Shown: piece after piece, positions 32,439-40,410 of the stretch | How positions within the stretch are numbered: position 1 is the stretch's first letter | Layout of the letters: every line of letters begins with the position of its first letter | Source: Novosphingobium sp. | GTDB taxonomy: Bacteria > Pseudomonadota > Alphaproteobacteria > Sphingomonadales > Sphingomonadaceae | Length of the DNA: 40,921 bases | Assembly (NCBI GenBank): GCA_020446505.1 | Contig: JAGREN010000029.1 | Span: 18,519-59,439, forward strand | Reading direction: 5' to 3' | Notes under the pieces: generated by a model | The model's input: only the letters and a program-made list of their open reading frames with translations | Databases searched by the model: none | What the model was told of the DNA's origin: nothing | Translations under genes and position numbers: made by a program

Positions 32439-34061
32439 ATGACGCAAGTTACCTATTCTCCAGGGCTGATTACCAGCTGGCTTTCCGCGGGGTATCGGCT
32501 CGCCTACAGCCAGTTCACCTATTCGTTGCCCGGCGAATCGAGCGTCTGGCCCGGATACGGCGCGTTCGACGAACCCTACCTGCCGGGATTCGCCCTGCCC
32601 GATACCAACCTGTCCTCTGCCTTTGCCGATGCGATCGATGCCTGGGACGCACTCATCCGTCCCGATTTCAGCGAAGTGCCCGACGACGCATTCGGGCAGG
32701 GAGCGATCCGGCTGGCCATTACCGATATCGACGATGACCTTGCCGGCTATGCCTATTTTCCGGACTATATCGACGAAAAGTCGGGCGATATCTGGCTCAA
32801 TGCCAATGGTCTGGAAGGCGACTGGGACGTCGGCAGCTATGGCTTTGTCACACTGATCCACGAACTGGGCCATACTCTCGGCCTCGACCATCCCTTTGCG
32901 GTCGATTCCGCGCCCGAGTGGCTCGATTCGTTGCGTTACACGGTGATGAGCTACAACTGGATCGAGGAACGCTACGTCAGTTTCGACATCGAGGACGGGC
33001 AATTCTACGCGTATTTCGCGCAACCGGTTCCCATTACCCCGATGGTGCTCGACATCGCGACCGTGCAGCGGTTCTACGGAGCCGACCTGAGCACGAATTC
33101 GGGCACAACGACCTACACGTTCGAAGCGATGGACCCGGCGCTGCGCACGATCTACGACGCGAACGGGATCGATACTTTCGACCTGTCCGCGATTTCCACC
33201 ACCAACGTGGTCGATCTTCAGCCCGGCGCCTATTCGAGCATCGGCATGGCCAGTGTCGCCGAGCAAATTGCCTACTGGAGCGGCAAGTTCCCGGCATTTG
33301 CCCCTTTCATCGAGGAAATTTTCACCGAATACCTGGCTGACAACGACCAGACGGCGTTCACCTTTACCGACAATCTCGGCATCGCGCTGACCACCACGAT
33401 CGAGAACGTGATCGGCGGCAGCGGCCGGGACGAGATTCACGGCAATTCGGCTTCCAACGAACTCCTCGGCAACGCAGGCAACGACCTGCTCGTTGGGCTC
33501 GGCGGTCGTGACCGGCTCGAAGGCGGCGACGGCAACGACCATCTCTACGGCTACGACGTGTTCGTGAAGCCGAGCAATCTTGCAACCAGGGTCGGCGAGA
33601 CGGCTCCCGGTGAGGTCGAACCTTCCGCTGCCCCTGTTCCGCAAGCAGGCGTCGCAACGGACAGCGAGGACATTCTGATTGGCGGTGCAGGCGATGACGT
33701 GCTGATGGGTGGCCCCGGTCGCGACGTTGCCTCCGGCGGATCGGGTGCCGATCTGTTCCTGTTTTCGGAAGGGGACTTTGCCGGTGCAACCATCGCACTG
33801 GCCGACATCATTTCGGATTTCAGCGAGGCGGAGGGCGATCGCATCGACCTGAGCGCCATCGATGCCATTATCGGGCCGGGCGACGAAGCCTTCCGGTTCC
33901 TGGGCACCGACACCTTCAGCGGAGCCGGAGGCGAACTGCGAATCGAGGCTCTTGACGATTATCTCATGCTGTTCGGCGAAACCACGGGCGACGTGATCGC
34001 CGATTTTGCGATCCGCCTCGATGGCCTGACAACTCTGTCGGTCGGAGCGATCATCATCTGA
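32439..34061 (+). CDS. Serralysin-like RTX metalloprotease
   Basis: 540 residues if started at ATG 32439; a TTG at 32352 would add 29 residues, and neither has a good ribosome site. Zinc motif HELGHTLGLDH (141-151) and Met-turn TVMSYN (Met170) mark the metzincin M10 family. The serralysin-type C-terminal region carries GGxGxDxxx calcium repeats at about 326-372 and 410-440, separated by an Ala/Pro/Glu-rich linker (about 373-409). No signal peptide: such enzymes leave by type I secretion using a C-terminal signal. No ABC exporter genes are nearby. The GDGNDHLYG and GGAGDDVLMG repeats are clear. Confidence 0.9.
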   Translation: MTQVTYSPGLITSWLSAGYRLAYSQFTYSLPGESSVWPGYGAFDEPYLPGFALPDTNLSSAFADAIDAWDALIRPDFSEVPDDAFGQGAIRLAITDIDDDLAGYAYFPDYIDEKSGDIWLNANGLEGDWDVGSYGFVTLIHELGHTLGLDHPFAVDSAPEWLDSLRYTVMSYNWIEERYVSFDIEDGQFYAYFAQPVPITPMVLDIATVQRFYGADLSTNSGTTTYTFEAMDPALRTIYDANGIDTFDLSAISTTNVVDLQPGAYSSIGMASVAEQIAYWSGKFPAFAPFIEEIFTEYLADNDQTAFTFTDNLGIALTTTIENVIGGSGRDEIHGNSASNELLGNAGNDLLVGLGGRDRLEGGDGNDHLYGYDVFVKPSNLATRVGETAPGEVEPSAAPVPQAGVATDSEDILIGGAGDDVLMGGPGRDVASGGSGADLFLFSEGDFAGATIALADIISDFSEAEGDRIDLSAIDAIIGPGDEAFRFLGTDTFSGAGGELRIEALDDYLMLFGETTGDVIADFAIRLDGLTTLSVGAIII

Positions 34062-34134
34062 CACCTCTTGCGCCGCGTCGCGATTTGTCGGACGGTTCCG
34101 GCAGATCAATCAACACGACCGGAGAGATGCACAG

Positions 34135-34659
34135 ATGACAGCACAATCAATAGCGAAAATGGGCGAGATCATGCAGATCGCCTTCGTTCCGCAGGATTTC
34201 GACGCGACCGTCAATCACTGGGTCAAGATGGGCGCAGGGCCATTCTTCGTCCTGCGCGGCAACCAGGCCGAATGGCACAGGGCCTATGGCGAGGATTGTC
34301 GCCCGACCCTCGACATCGCGCTGGGTCAGTGGGGCGAGATGCAGATCGAGGTCATCCGCCAGACTTCTCCGGAAAAAACAATATATTCCGACTGGTTCAA
34401 CGCCAAGAAGGAAGGCGTCCACCACACCTGCATCGTCGTCGAAGACATCGACGCGCTGAAACAGCAATGCGAGGCGGAAGGTATGCCGATCGTCATCGAA
34501 GGCCGATCGGGCACCAACCGCTGGCTCTATGCCGACACCGGCGGCGGACAAGGCACCTACCTTGAAGCCATCCAGTGCGATCCCGGCCTCAACGATATGC
34601 TCAAGGCCGCGCATCGCGATTGGGACGGCAGCGATCCGATCCGCGAGATCGTACTCTAA
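34135..34659 (+). CDS. VOC (glyoxalase-fold) family protein
   Basis: 174 residues, CGGAGAGAT upstream of the ATG. Vicinal-oxygen-chelate fold: GEIMQIAFVPQDFDATVNHWV, then GVHHTCIVVEDIDALKQQCEAEG and TNRWLYADTGGGQGTYLEAIQ. His and Glu residues in strands (HHTCI, LEAIQ) could bind a metal. Members include glyoxalases, extradiol dioxygenases and methylmalonyl-CoA epimerases. In this position, next to an enoyl-CoA hydratase, an acyl-CoA or aromatic role is plausible; the exact reaction is unknown. Confidence 0.85.
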   Translation: MTAQSIAKMGEIMQIAFVPQDFDATVNHWVKMGAGPFFVLRGNQAEWHRAYGEDCRPTLDIALGQWGEMQIEVIRQTSPEKTIYSDWFNAKKEGVHHTCIVVEDIDALKQQCEAEGMPIVIEGRSGTNRWLYADTGGGQGTYLEAIQCDPGLNDMLKAAHRDWDGSDPIREIVL

Positions 34660-34698
34660 CCGACGCGTATCAGCCCTCGCCGGGTGCGCGGGCGAGCC

Positions 34699-35592
34699 CT
34701 AACTCTCGCCCGCCTGCTTCTTGTTCGCTGCCGCCATGGCCTTGGCGTCCATATGCCCGATCGAGCTGCCTGCGGTCAGATCGTTCTGGGCATGGGCAAA
34801 GTGATGCATGTGATAAACCGCGTCCATCGCCGCGCGTTTTCCCCGCAGGTCTTCGGCCTGATTGATCGCCTGCTTGGTGAGCCACAGCCCCAGGCCTGAC
34901 TTGGCGGCAAGCTTTCCGGCGATGCTTGCGGTCTCGGCGCGCAGGTCATCGCGCGAAACGACGCGGTTGACCATGCCATAGTGATGCGCGGTGGCCGCAG
35001 GCATGCGCTCGCCCAGCATCAGGAACTCCATGGCGATGCGCGGGGGCAGTTCGAAAGGGTGCGCCCAGTATTCGACACCGGGGATGCCCATCATCAGCAC
35101 CGGATCCTGAAAGAAAGCATCGTCCGAAGCGACGATCAGATCGCAGGCCCAGGCCAGCATCAGCCCACCGGCGATGCAGCCGCCCTGCACCATGGCGACA
35201 GTCGGCTTGGCGATCTCGCGCCAGCGACGGCAGAAGCCGAGATAGGCCTCGTGCTCGCGCGTATAGAGGAACTCGGCCGCAGGCTTGTCGAGATGATCGG
35301 GGAACAGGAACCGGCGATCCTGAGTGAGCGAGAGATCGCGCCCCGGCGTACCGATGTCGTGCCCGGCGGAGAAATGCTTGCCCTCGCCGCCCAGCACCAC
35401 GACCTTGACCGCCGGATCGTCGACCGCGCGGCGAAAGGCATCGTCGAGCGCATAGAGCATCTGTGCGTTCTGCGCGTTGTGATAACGTGGCCGGTTGAGC
35501 ATGACCCACGCGGTGGCGTCCTCCACGGCATAGGTTACCGGCTCGTCGGTCTCGTAGACGGGTGTTTCTGTCCGCACGGTGCTGCTTGTCAT
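34699..35592 (-). CDS. Enoyl-CoA hydratase/isomerase family protein
   Basis: 297 residues from ATG 35592, with GGGAGA 9 nt upstream. Crotonase fold: WVMLNRPRYHNAQNAQML, GGEGKHFSAGHDIG (oxyanion-hole region), then MVQGGCIAGGLMLAWACDLIVASDDAFFQDPVLMMGIPGVEYWAHP. Hydrates enoyl-CoAs or acts as isomerase. Catalytic Glu pair is not obvious (Gly-Ile-Pro-Gly-Val-Glu present), so the precise reaction is open. It diverges from an SDR gene across 155 nt; both probably serve beta-oxidation-like breakdown of a side chain or ring. Confidence 0.9.
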   Translation of the reverse strand: MTSSTVRTETPVYETDEPVTYAVEDATAWVMLNRPRYHNAQNAQMLYALDDAFRRAVDDPAVKVVVLGGEGKHFSAGHDIGTPGRDLSLTQDRRFLFPDHLDKPAAEFLYTREHEAYLGFCRRWREIAKPTVAMVQGGCIAGGLMLAWACDLIVASDDAFFQDPVLMMGIPGVEYWAHPFELPPRIAMEFLMLGERMPAATAHHYGMVNRVVSRDDLRAETASIAGKLAAKSGLGLWLTKQAINQAEDLRGKRAAMDAVYHMHHFAHAQNDLTAGSSIGHMDAKAMAAANKKQAGES

Positions 35593-35747
35593 TGGCAATG
35601 TCTCCCGATGTCGTGACGACGTGCCCGACTTGGCGAGGCCGCGCAATCACCCTTGTGACTGGCGGTCGGGTCGATTGCTGTCCCGACTCGGCTTGCCCAC
35701 GTTCAACTAGACCGATACCACTCACCAAAAGCGGAGAGGAACAGGTC

Positions 35748-36581
35748 ATGACGGAATTGGTGGATTATCGGGGCAAGCGCGTAGTCGTCAGCGGCTGTTT
35801 CTCGGGCATGGGCGAGGCGACCGCGCGCATATTGCTCGATCTCGGCGCGGAAGTGCACGGCTTCGACTACAAGGACTGCACGCTGCCGCTCGCCTCGTTC
35901 AGCCGGGTGGACCTGCGCGACGAAGGCTCTATCGACGCCGCCGTGGCGGGGCTTTCAGGTGAGTTCGACGCACTGTTCAACTGCGCGGGCCTGCCGGGCA
36001 ACATGCCTGTGATGGACGTCATGAAGGTCAATTATCTCGCGGTGCGCAAGGTCACACAGGCCGTCGCGCCAATGCTGAAAGATGGCTCGGGCATTGCTTC
36101 GATCTCATCCACGGCAGGCAATGCCTGGATGACCCGACTCGCGACGCACATGGAACTGGCCGCCACGCCCGATTTCGCCAGCGGGTTCAAATGGTGCGAG
36201 GACAATCAGGATCAGATTTTCGAGTGCTATTCGTTCGGCAAGGAAGCACTGATTGTCTGGACCTTCAAGGAGGCCGCGCATCTCATCAAGCGCGGCATTC
36301 GCCTCAATTGCATCCTGCCCGGCCCAACCCAGACGCCGATGATGCCAGAGTTCGAGAAGCAGGCGCCCAAGGCGTTGCTCGAAGCGACAACCCAGCCGAT
36401 CAACCGCTTCGCCACCCCCGAGGAACAGGCGCGCCCGCTGATCTTCCTCAACAGCCCGGCGGCGTCCTACGTTAACGGCGTGGCGCTTCAGGTCGACGGC
36501 GGCTTTACCGGCGGAGCGGTCACCGGCCAGCTCGATATGAGCGAAATCGCGGCCGGAATGGGCGGAGAGACGGTGCTCTAG
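35748..36581 (+). CDS. SDR of the 3-alpha-hydroxysteroid dehydrogenase type
   Basis: 277 residues from ATG 35748 with CGGAGAGGA upstream. Cofactor motif VVVSGCFSGMGEATARIL, catalytic Ser in ASISSTAGNAWM, and CYSFGKEAL (YxxxK) separated from it by an insertion of about 40 residues. This spacing, and NCAGLPG, are typical of the 3-alpha-HSD / coniferyl-alcohol dehydrogenase branch of SDRs. It oxidises a hydroxyl on a steroid or phenylpropanoid-like ring. It diverges from the enoyl-CoA hydratase gene and converges with the thioesterase-like gene with a 17-nt gap. Confidence 0.9.
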   Translation: MTELVDYRGKRVVVSGCFSGMGEATARILLDLGAEVHGFDYKDCTLPLASFSRVDLRDEGSIDAAVAGLSGEFDALFNCAGLPGNMPVMDVMKVNYLAVRKVTQAVAPMLKDGSGIASISSTAGNAWMTRLATHMELAATPDFASGFKWCEDNQDQIFECYSFGKEALIVWTFKEAAHLIKRGIRLNCILPGPTQTPMMPEFEKQAPKALLEATTQPINRFATPEEQARPLIFLNSPAASYVNGVALQVDGGFTGGAVTGQLDMSEIAAGMGGETVL

Positions 36582-36598
36582 CGCGCCACTCGCAAGGA

Positions 36599-37402
36599 TC
36601 AGGCCTTTGCCGCAACGTCTCCGCGCACCTGTTGCGCCAGACCGCAGGCCGAGGCCCAGCCGATCCGTCCCGCCTCGTCGTAAAGATTGCAGTGGCCGAT
36701 GGCGACGCCTGCGCTCGCTTCGTGAGCCACGGACTCGAACCCGATCCATTCGCCTTGCGGCAGGCGGCCGAGATAGAAGGTCAGGTCCGAATTGATGAAG
36801 GTGTAGCCGGGGCCACCAACCATGTTGGCGAGCGGACTGGCATAGTCCGCGCCTACCGCGACCCGTGCAAAGGGAGTAAGCGGCTCGCCGCCGACAAGCT
36901 CGCGGTTCTCGCGCATCCACAACCGCCGCTGACCGATCGAAGTGATGGAACCTTCCACCCAGCGCATTTCCCACAGGCCGAACATCGTGTCGTCGCGTGG
37001 CTCACCGGCGGGAAGCGTGTCGGCATGGGGCACCGACCAGGTCTCGCCGTGCCAGGGATTGCCCTGCGGCTGCTCGCCCCGGCGCAGGAACTGGATCGAC
37101 GCCCGACCCGCTGAGCGCCCTTCGGAAATCAGATCGGCATCGACCACCCGGATGCGCTTGGCATCCCGCGCCCGCCGCGTCTCGACATGGAGGGGCACCA
37201 TGCCCGGCGCGCGGTAGAGATCGACCGTTATCCGCATCGGCATAAAGTCGGGATCGCCCTGCTGGCGCTCGATTTCGCTGGCGAGCAGGCCTACGATGAC
37301 CCGGCCATGCAGGCCCGCGCCCTGCCACGGCCCCCTGGCGCAGGCGTTCGGGATCAGCATGTCGCCCTCGCGACGGAAAAACGGTTCGTTGGCTTGTTCC
37401 AT
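36599..37402 (-). CDS. Acyl-CoA thioesterase-like (double hotdog) protein
   Basis: 267 residues from ATG 37402, preferred to a TTG at 37432. The pattern NACARGPWQGAGLHGRVIVGLLASEIE, PMRITVDLYRAPGM, then MFGLWEMRWVEG and DYASPLANMVGGPGYTFINSDLTFYLGRLPQGEWIGFESVAH matches the TesB-like/4HBT_3 double-hotdog group. It probably cleaves or binds acyl-CoA. Diverges from the second Rieske gene across 68 nt. Confidence 0.82.
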   Translation of the reverse strand: MEQANEPFFRREGDMLIPNACARGPWQGAGLHGRVIVGLLASEIERQQGDPDFMPMRITVDLYRAPGMVPLHVETRRARDAKRIRVVDADLISEGRSAGRASIQFLRRGEQPQGNPWHGETWSVPHADTLPAGEPRDDTMFGLWEMRWVEGSITSIGQRRLWMRENRELVGGEPLTPFARVAVGADYASPLANMVGGPGYTFINSDLTFYLGRLPQGEWIGFESVAHEASAGVAIGHCNLYDEAGRIGWASACGLAQQVRGDVAAKA

Positions 37403-37435
37403 GGACCGGTTCCATCTGGACTCGCCGCCCAATAG

Positions 37436-37458
37436 TCAACATGCTGAGCATCGGTTGA
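37436..37458. promoter_or_regulatory. Near-palindromic site between divergent genes
   Basis: TCAAC at 37436-37440 and GTTGA at 37454-37458 flank ATGCTGAGCAT (37441-37451), itself a palindrome about its central G. The site lies between the divergent thioesterase-like and Rieske genes and ends next to the ribosome site of the latter. It could be a shared operator; no regulator is adjacent. Confidence 0.35.
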
Positions 37459-37470
37459 GGAGAACGGGCC

Positions 37471-38772
37471 ATGACCAGCTATCTGGACGGCATCGATGCG
37501 CTGCGTCACGAATTCATCCCGGCGAGCGACTACATCGCAGAAGACCTGCCCCGGCTCGAACGCGAACGGCTGTGGCCGAAGGTCTGGCAAGTCGCCTGCC
37601 GCCTTGAGGAAATCCCCAATGTCGGCGACTTCGTCAATTACGAGATCGACACCGAATCGTTCCTGATCGTGCGGGTGAGCGACGACGAGATCCGCGCTTT
37701 CTACAATGTCTGCTCGCACCGCGGGCGGCGATTGAAGACCGCTTATAACGGCAATGTCGCCAAGGGTATTGCCTGCCGGTTCCACGCCTGGCGCTTCGAT
37801 CTCGAAGGCAAGGTGACCTACATCCCCAACGAGGAAGGCTGGGAAGGGTGCCAGATGCCCGAGCGCGACTCGCTTGCGCTGATCCAGCCGCGTGTCGACA
37901 TCTGGGGCGGGGCGGTATGGCTGACGATGAACCCCGATTCGCCGCCGCTGCGCGAATTTCTTTCCCCCGCCGCCGAGCGGCTCGATCCGTTCGACCTCAA
38001 TGACTGCCGCACGCTCTGGTACAAGGTTCTGCATTTCCCGGTGGACTGGAAGTTCGTGCTCGAAGCCTTCGTGGAGGCCTACCACACCGAAGGCACGCAC
38101 CCGCAGCTCAACCGTTTTGGCTACACCAGCGGCGCAGGCGAACTCGATCAGGGAATCCATTCGACCCATGGCTCGTACACGCTGGTGCCGAGCGACGATC
38201 TCGATCCGCGCCAGCGTTGGCACGAGCGGATGAAGAGCCTGTCCGAAGACCTCTATTCGATGTTCCTCGAACCGTGCATGGCTGCCTCCGAACGAGTCCT
38301 CACCTTGCCGGAGGATTCGACCGACGCGGACGTTTTCACGAACTACTGGAAATGGCACCGCGAGGAGATCGAGGCGCGCGGCCAGAAATGGCCCGAGAAT
38401 CTGACTCCCGCAGACATGGCGAGCACGGCCTGGCAGATCTTTCCCAACACCTCGATCCTGCCGACTGTCGATGGCGGGTTGTGGTATCGCTTCCGTCCCG
38501 ATCCCGAAAAACCCGGCCATTCGATCATGGACGTGTGGGCGCTGGCGCGTTTCGCACCGGGAGAAGAGCCCCGTCCGCCGCGTGAGGTCTACGCCACGCT
38601 CGAATCGTTCAAGGGCCAGTGTCCGTTCCTCGAACAGGACTTCGCCAACCTGCTCGCGGTGCAGCAGGGAACCCGGTCGCGGATTTGGAAGGGGGTAAAC
38701 CTCAATCCGCGCGAGGAGACGACGGTCTACCATTTCCACAAGGCGATGCGGCAGTATCTCGCCGAGGATTGA
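37471..38772 (+). CDS. Aromatic-ring-hydroxylating dioxygenase, alpha subunit type
   Basis: 433 residues. Rieske domain (about 35-140) with Cys81, His83 in CSHRGRRL and Cys102, His105 in CRFHAW (more often CPYHGW). The catalytic iron site is in EAFVEAYHTEGTHPQL, matching the family's NxxExYHxxxxH pattern with changes. No beta subunit, ferredoxin or reductase gene is adjacent, so it is either a single-subunit enzyme or uses unlinked partners. GAGGAG lies before ATG 37471. It is followed 19 nt later by an alpha/beta hydrolase. Confidence 0.92.
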   Translation: MTSYLDGIDALRHEFIPASDYIAEDLPRLERERLWPKVWQVACRLEEIPNVGDFVNYEIDTESFLIVRVSDDEIRAFYNVCSHRGRRLKTAYNGNVAKGIACRFHAWRFDLEGKVTYIPNEEGWEGCQMPERDSLALIQPRVDIWGGAVWLTMNPDSPPLREFLSPAAERLDPFDLNDCRTLWYKVLHFPVDWKFVLEAFVEAYHTEGTHPQLNRFGYTSGAGELDQGIHSTHGSYTLVPSDDLDPRQRWHERMKSLSEDLYSMFLEPCMAASERVLTLPEDSTDADVFTNYWKWHREEIEARGQKWPENLTPADMASTAWQIFPNTSILPTVDGGLWYRFRPDPEKPGHSIMDVWALARFAPGEEPRPPREVYATLESFKGQCPFLEQDFANLLAVQQGTRSRIWKGVNLNPREETTVYHFHKAMRQYLAED

Positions 38773-38791
38773 GCCGCAGGGGAGCGAGCGC

Positions 38792-39577
38792 ATGCGGACA
38801 TTGGTGGAAGGCAGCGCACCTGACGTTCGCATCGAGGTTCTGATCGAAGGCGAAGGGCCGGACGTGGTGCTACTGCCTTCGGCGGGTCGCGGGGCGGAGG
38901 ATTTCGCGCTTCTTCAGGCGGCGCTGGCCAAGGCCGGATACCGCTCGCTCGCGGTCAACCCTCGCGGGGCCGGAAACAGTTCAAGCCCCGAGGCGAGCCT
39001 CACCTTTCGCGATGTCGCCGCGGATGTCGCAGCCGTCATCGACCAACTGGCAAACGGAACCGCGCACCTTGTCGGCCACGCGCTGGGCAATACGGTCGCG
39101 CGCGCGACGGCCAGCTTCCATCCCGACCGCGTCCGCACGGTCACCGCCATGCCGGTCGGCGGGCACAACGTCGATGCCTATCCGCCCGATGCCGAAGTGA
39201 TGCGCCATTTCGCCCGCTGCCATGACGAGAGCCTGTCCGACGAGCAGAGGCTGGAGAGTATCGGCGTGGTGTTCTTCGCACCCGGAAACGATGCCAGTTC
39301 CTGGCTCCATGGCTGGTATCCGGAGGCAAGTGCGATTTCCGCAGCGATGCAGCGATCCGATCCCGCCGAATGGGCGATGGCAGGCGAGGCGCCCATGCTG
39401 GTCGTTCATCCGCTAGACGATGCGATGTTTCCGCGAAGAGCGGGGCACGAGTTCGCCATGCTGCTTGGCGAGCGGGTGCAATATGTCGAGATCGCCCGAT
39501 GCGGCCATGCAATCCTGCCCGAGCAGCCGGATCTTGTCGCAAGCGTGCTCGTCGCATTCCTTGAGGCGAACGCCTGA
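38792..39577 (+). CDS. Alpha/beta hydrolase lacking the nucleophile Ser
   Basis: 261 residues, AGGGGAG before the ATG. The fold is clear: VVLLPSAGRGAEDF, LAVNPRGAGNSS, HLVGHALGNTVARA, MLVVHPLDDAMFP (acid) and IARCGHAILPEQP (His239). At the nucleophile elbow the usual GxSxG reads Gly95-His-Ala97-Leu-Gly99: Ala is encoded by GCG, not a Ser codon. The acid and His remain. Some known alpha/beta-fold proteins also carry Ala here, so it may be a cofactorless oxygenase-like or lyase-like enzyme, or a binder. It is the second gene of the Rieske pair and ends 53 nt before modA. Confidence 0.88.
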   Translation: MRTLVEGSAPDVRIEVLIEGEGPDVVLLPSAGRGAEDFALLQAALAKAGYRSLAVNPRGAGNSSSPEASLTFRDVAADVAAVIDQLANGTAHLVGHALGNTVARATASFHPDRVRTVTAMPVGGHNVDAYPPDAEVMRHFARCHDESLSDEQRLESIGVVFFAPGNDASSWLHGWYPEASAISAAMQRSDPAEWAMAGEAPMLVVHPLDDAMFPRRAGHEFAMLLGERVQYVEIARCGHAILPEQPDLVASVLVAFLEANA

Positions 39578-39608
39578 CCGCACGAAAACGGGTTGGCTAG
39601 GAAGACCG

Positions 39609-39632
39609 ATCTATATACGGCGGTATATAGAT
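39609..39632. promoter_or_regulatory. ModE-type operator overlapping the modA start
   Basis: ATCTATATAC-GGCG-GTATATAGAT: perfect 10-bp arms around 4 nt. It contains TATATA-N6-TATATA, the core of the ModE consensus known from E. coli molybdate genes. The right arm ends in the first two bases of the modA start codon (ATG 39631). Bound ModE-molybdate would block both RNA polymerase and any leader here. ModE itself is not in the window. Confidence 0.85.
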
Positions 39633-40410
39633 GCGCATCCTGTTTTCCCTTCTGACGGTCTTCGTCCTTGTCTTCGTCTCCGCATGCTCACCAGCGCGCG
39701 AAACACAGAAAGGACCGGTCGTGCTCGCCGCATCGAGCCTTCAGGACGCTCTGACGGAAGCGGCTGAGGCCTGGACTGCCAAGGGTCATCCCGCGCCAGT
39801 GCTGTCCTTTGCCGGCACCTCCTCTCTGGCCCGCCAGATCGAAGTTGGCGCACCCGCCGACCTGTTCATCGCCGCCGACGAACAATGGATGGACCACCTT
39901 GCCGCTGGCAGGCACATCAAGGGAAACTCACGCCGCGACCTGCTTGGCAACAGTCTGGTCCTTGTAGGGCCGACCAGTAGTGGCAAGCCGCTGGACACGA
40001 TCGATTCGCGCACGCTCATCGGCGCGCTTGGACAGGGTCGTCTTGCCGTCGCCGATCCGGAGGCAGTCCCGGCCGGGCGCTATGCGAAGCAGACTCTGGA
40101 AAGTCTGGGCGTGTGGGATGCCGTGTCAGCAAGGACCGTGCCGGCGGAGAACGTGCGGCTGGCGCTCGAACTGGTGGCTCGCGGGGATGCGGCGCTCGGC
40201 ATTGTCTATCTGACCGATGCGAAAGCGCAGCCGCAAGTGCAGGTGCTGCACAGGTTCGCCGCGGGGCATCATGCACCGATCGTCTATCCCGCGGCGCTGG
40301 TTTCGCAATCGACGAACCCGCAGGCCGGCGACTTCCTGGCCTTCCTCTTTTCGGACGAGGCAAGCGCCGTGTTCCGCAAGCATGGCTTCACAGTGGGAAT
40401 CGCTCCCTGA
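39631..40410 (+). CDS. modA: Molybdate ABC transporter substrate-binding protein
   Basis: 259 residues. Lipoprotein-type signal (MRILFSLLTVFVLVFVSAC, lipid Cys19) rather than a simple signal peptide. The molybdate-binding fold shows VLAASSLQDALTEAAEAW, FAGTSSLARQIEVGAPADLFIAADEQWMD and GRLAVADPEAVPAGRYAKQTLESLGVW, standard ModA elements including the Ser and Tyr region that hold the oxyanion. No ribosome site precedes ATG 39631; the operator is there instead, suggesting leaderless or very short-leader translation. TGA overlaps modB ATG. Confidence 0.94.
   Translation: MRILFSLLTVFVLVFVSACSPARETQKGPVVLAASSLQDALTEAAEAWTAKGHPAPVLSFAGTSSLARQIEVGAPADLFIAADEQWMDHLAAGRHIKGNSRRDLLGNSLVLVGPTSSGKPLDTIDSRTLIGALGQGRLAVADPEAVPAGRYAKQTLESLGVWDAVSARTVPAENVRLALELVARGDAALGIVYLTDAKAQPQVQVLHRFAAGHHAPIVYPAALVSQSTNPQAGDFLAFLFSDEASAVFRKHGFTVGIAP

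Noticed and set aside
37354..38832. Minus-strand 492-codon frame opposite the second Rieske gene
   Set aside because: Shadow of a gene with full Rieske and iron-site motifs.
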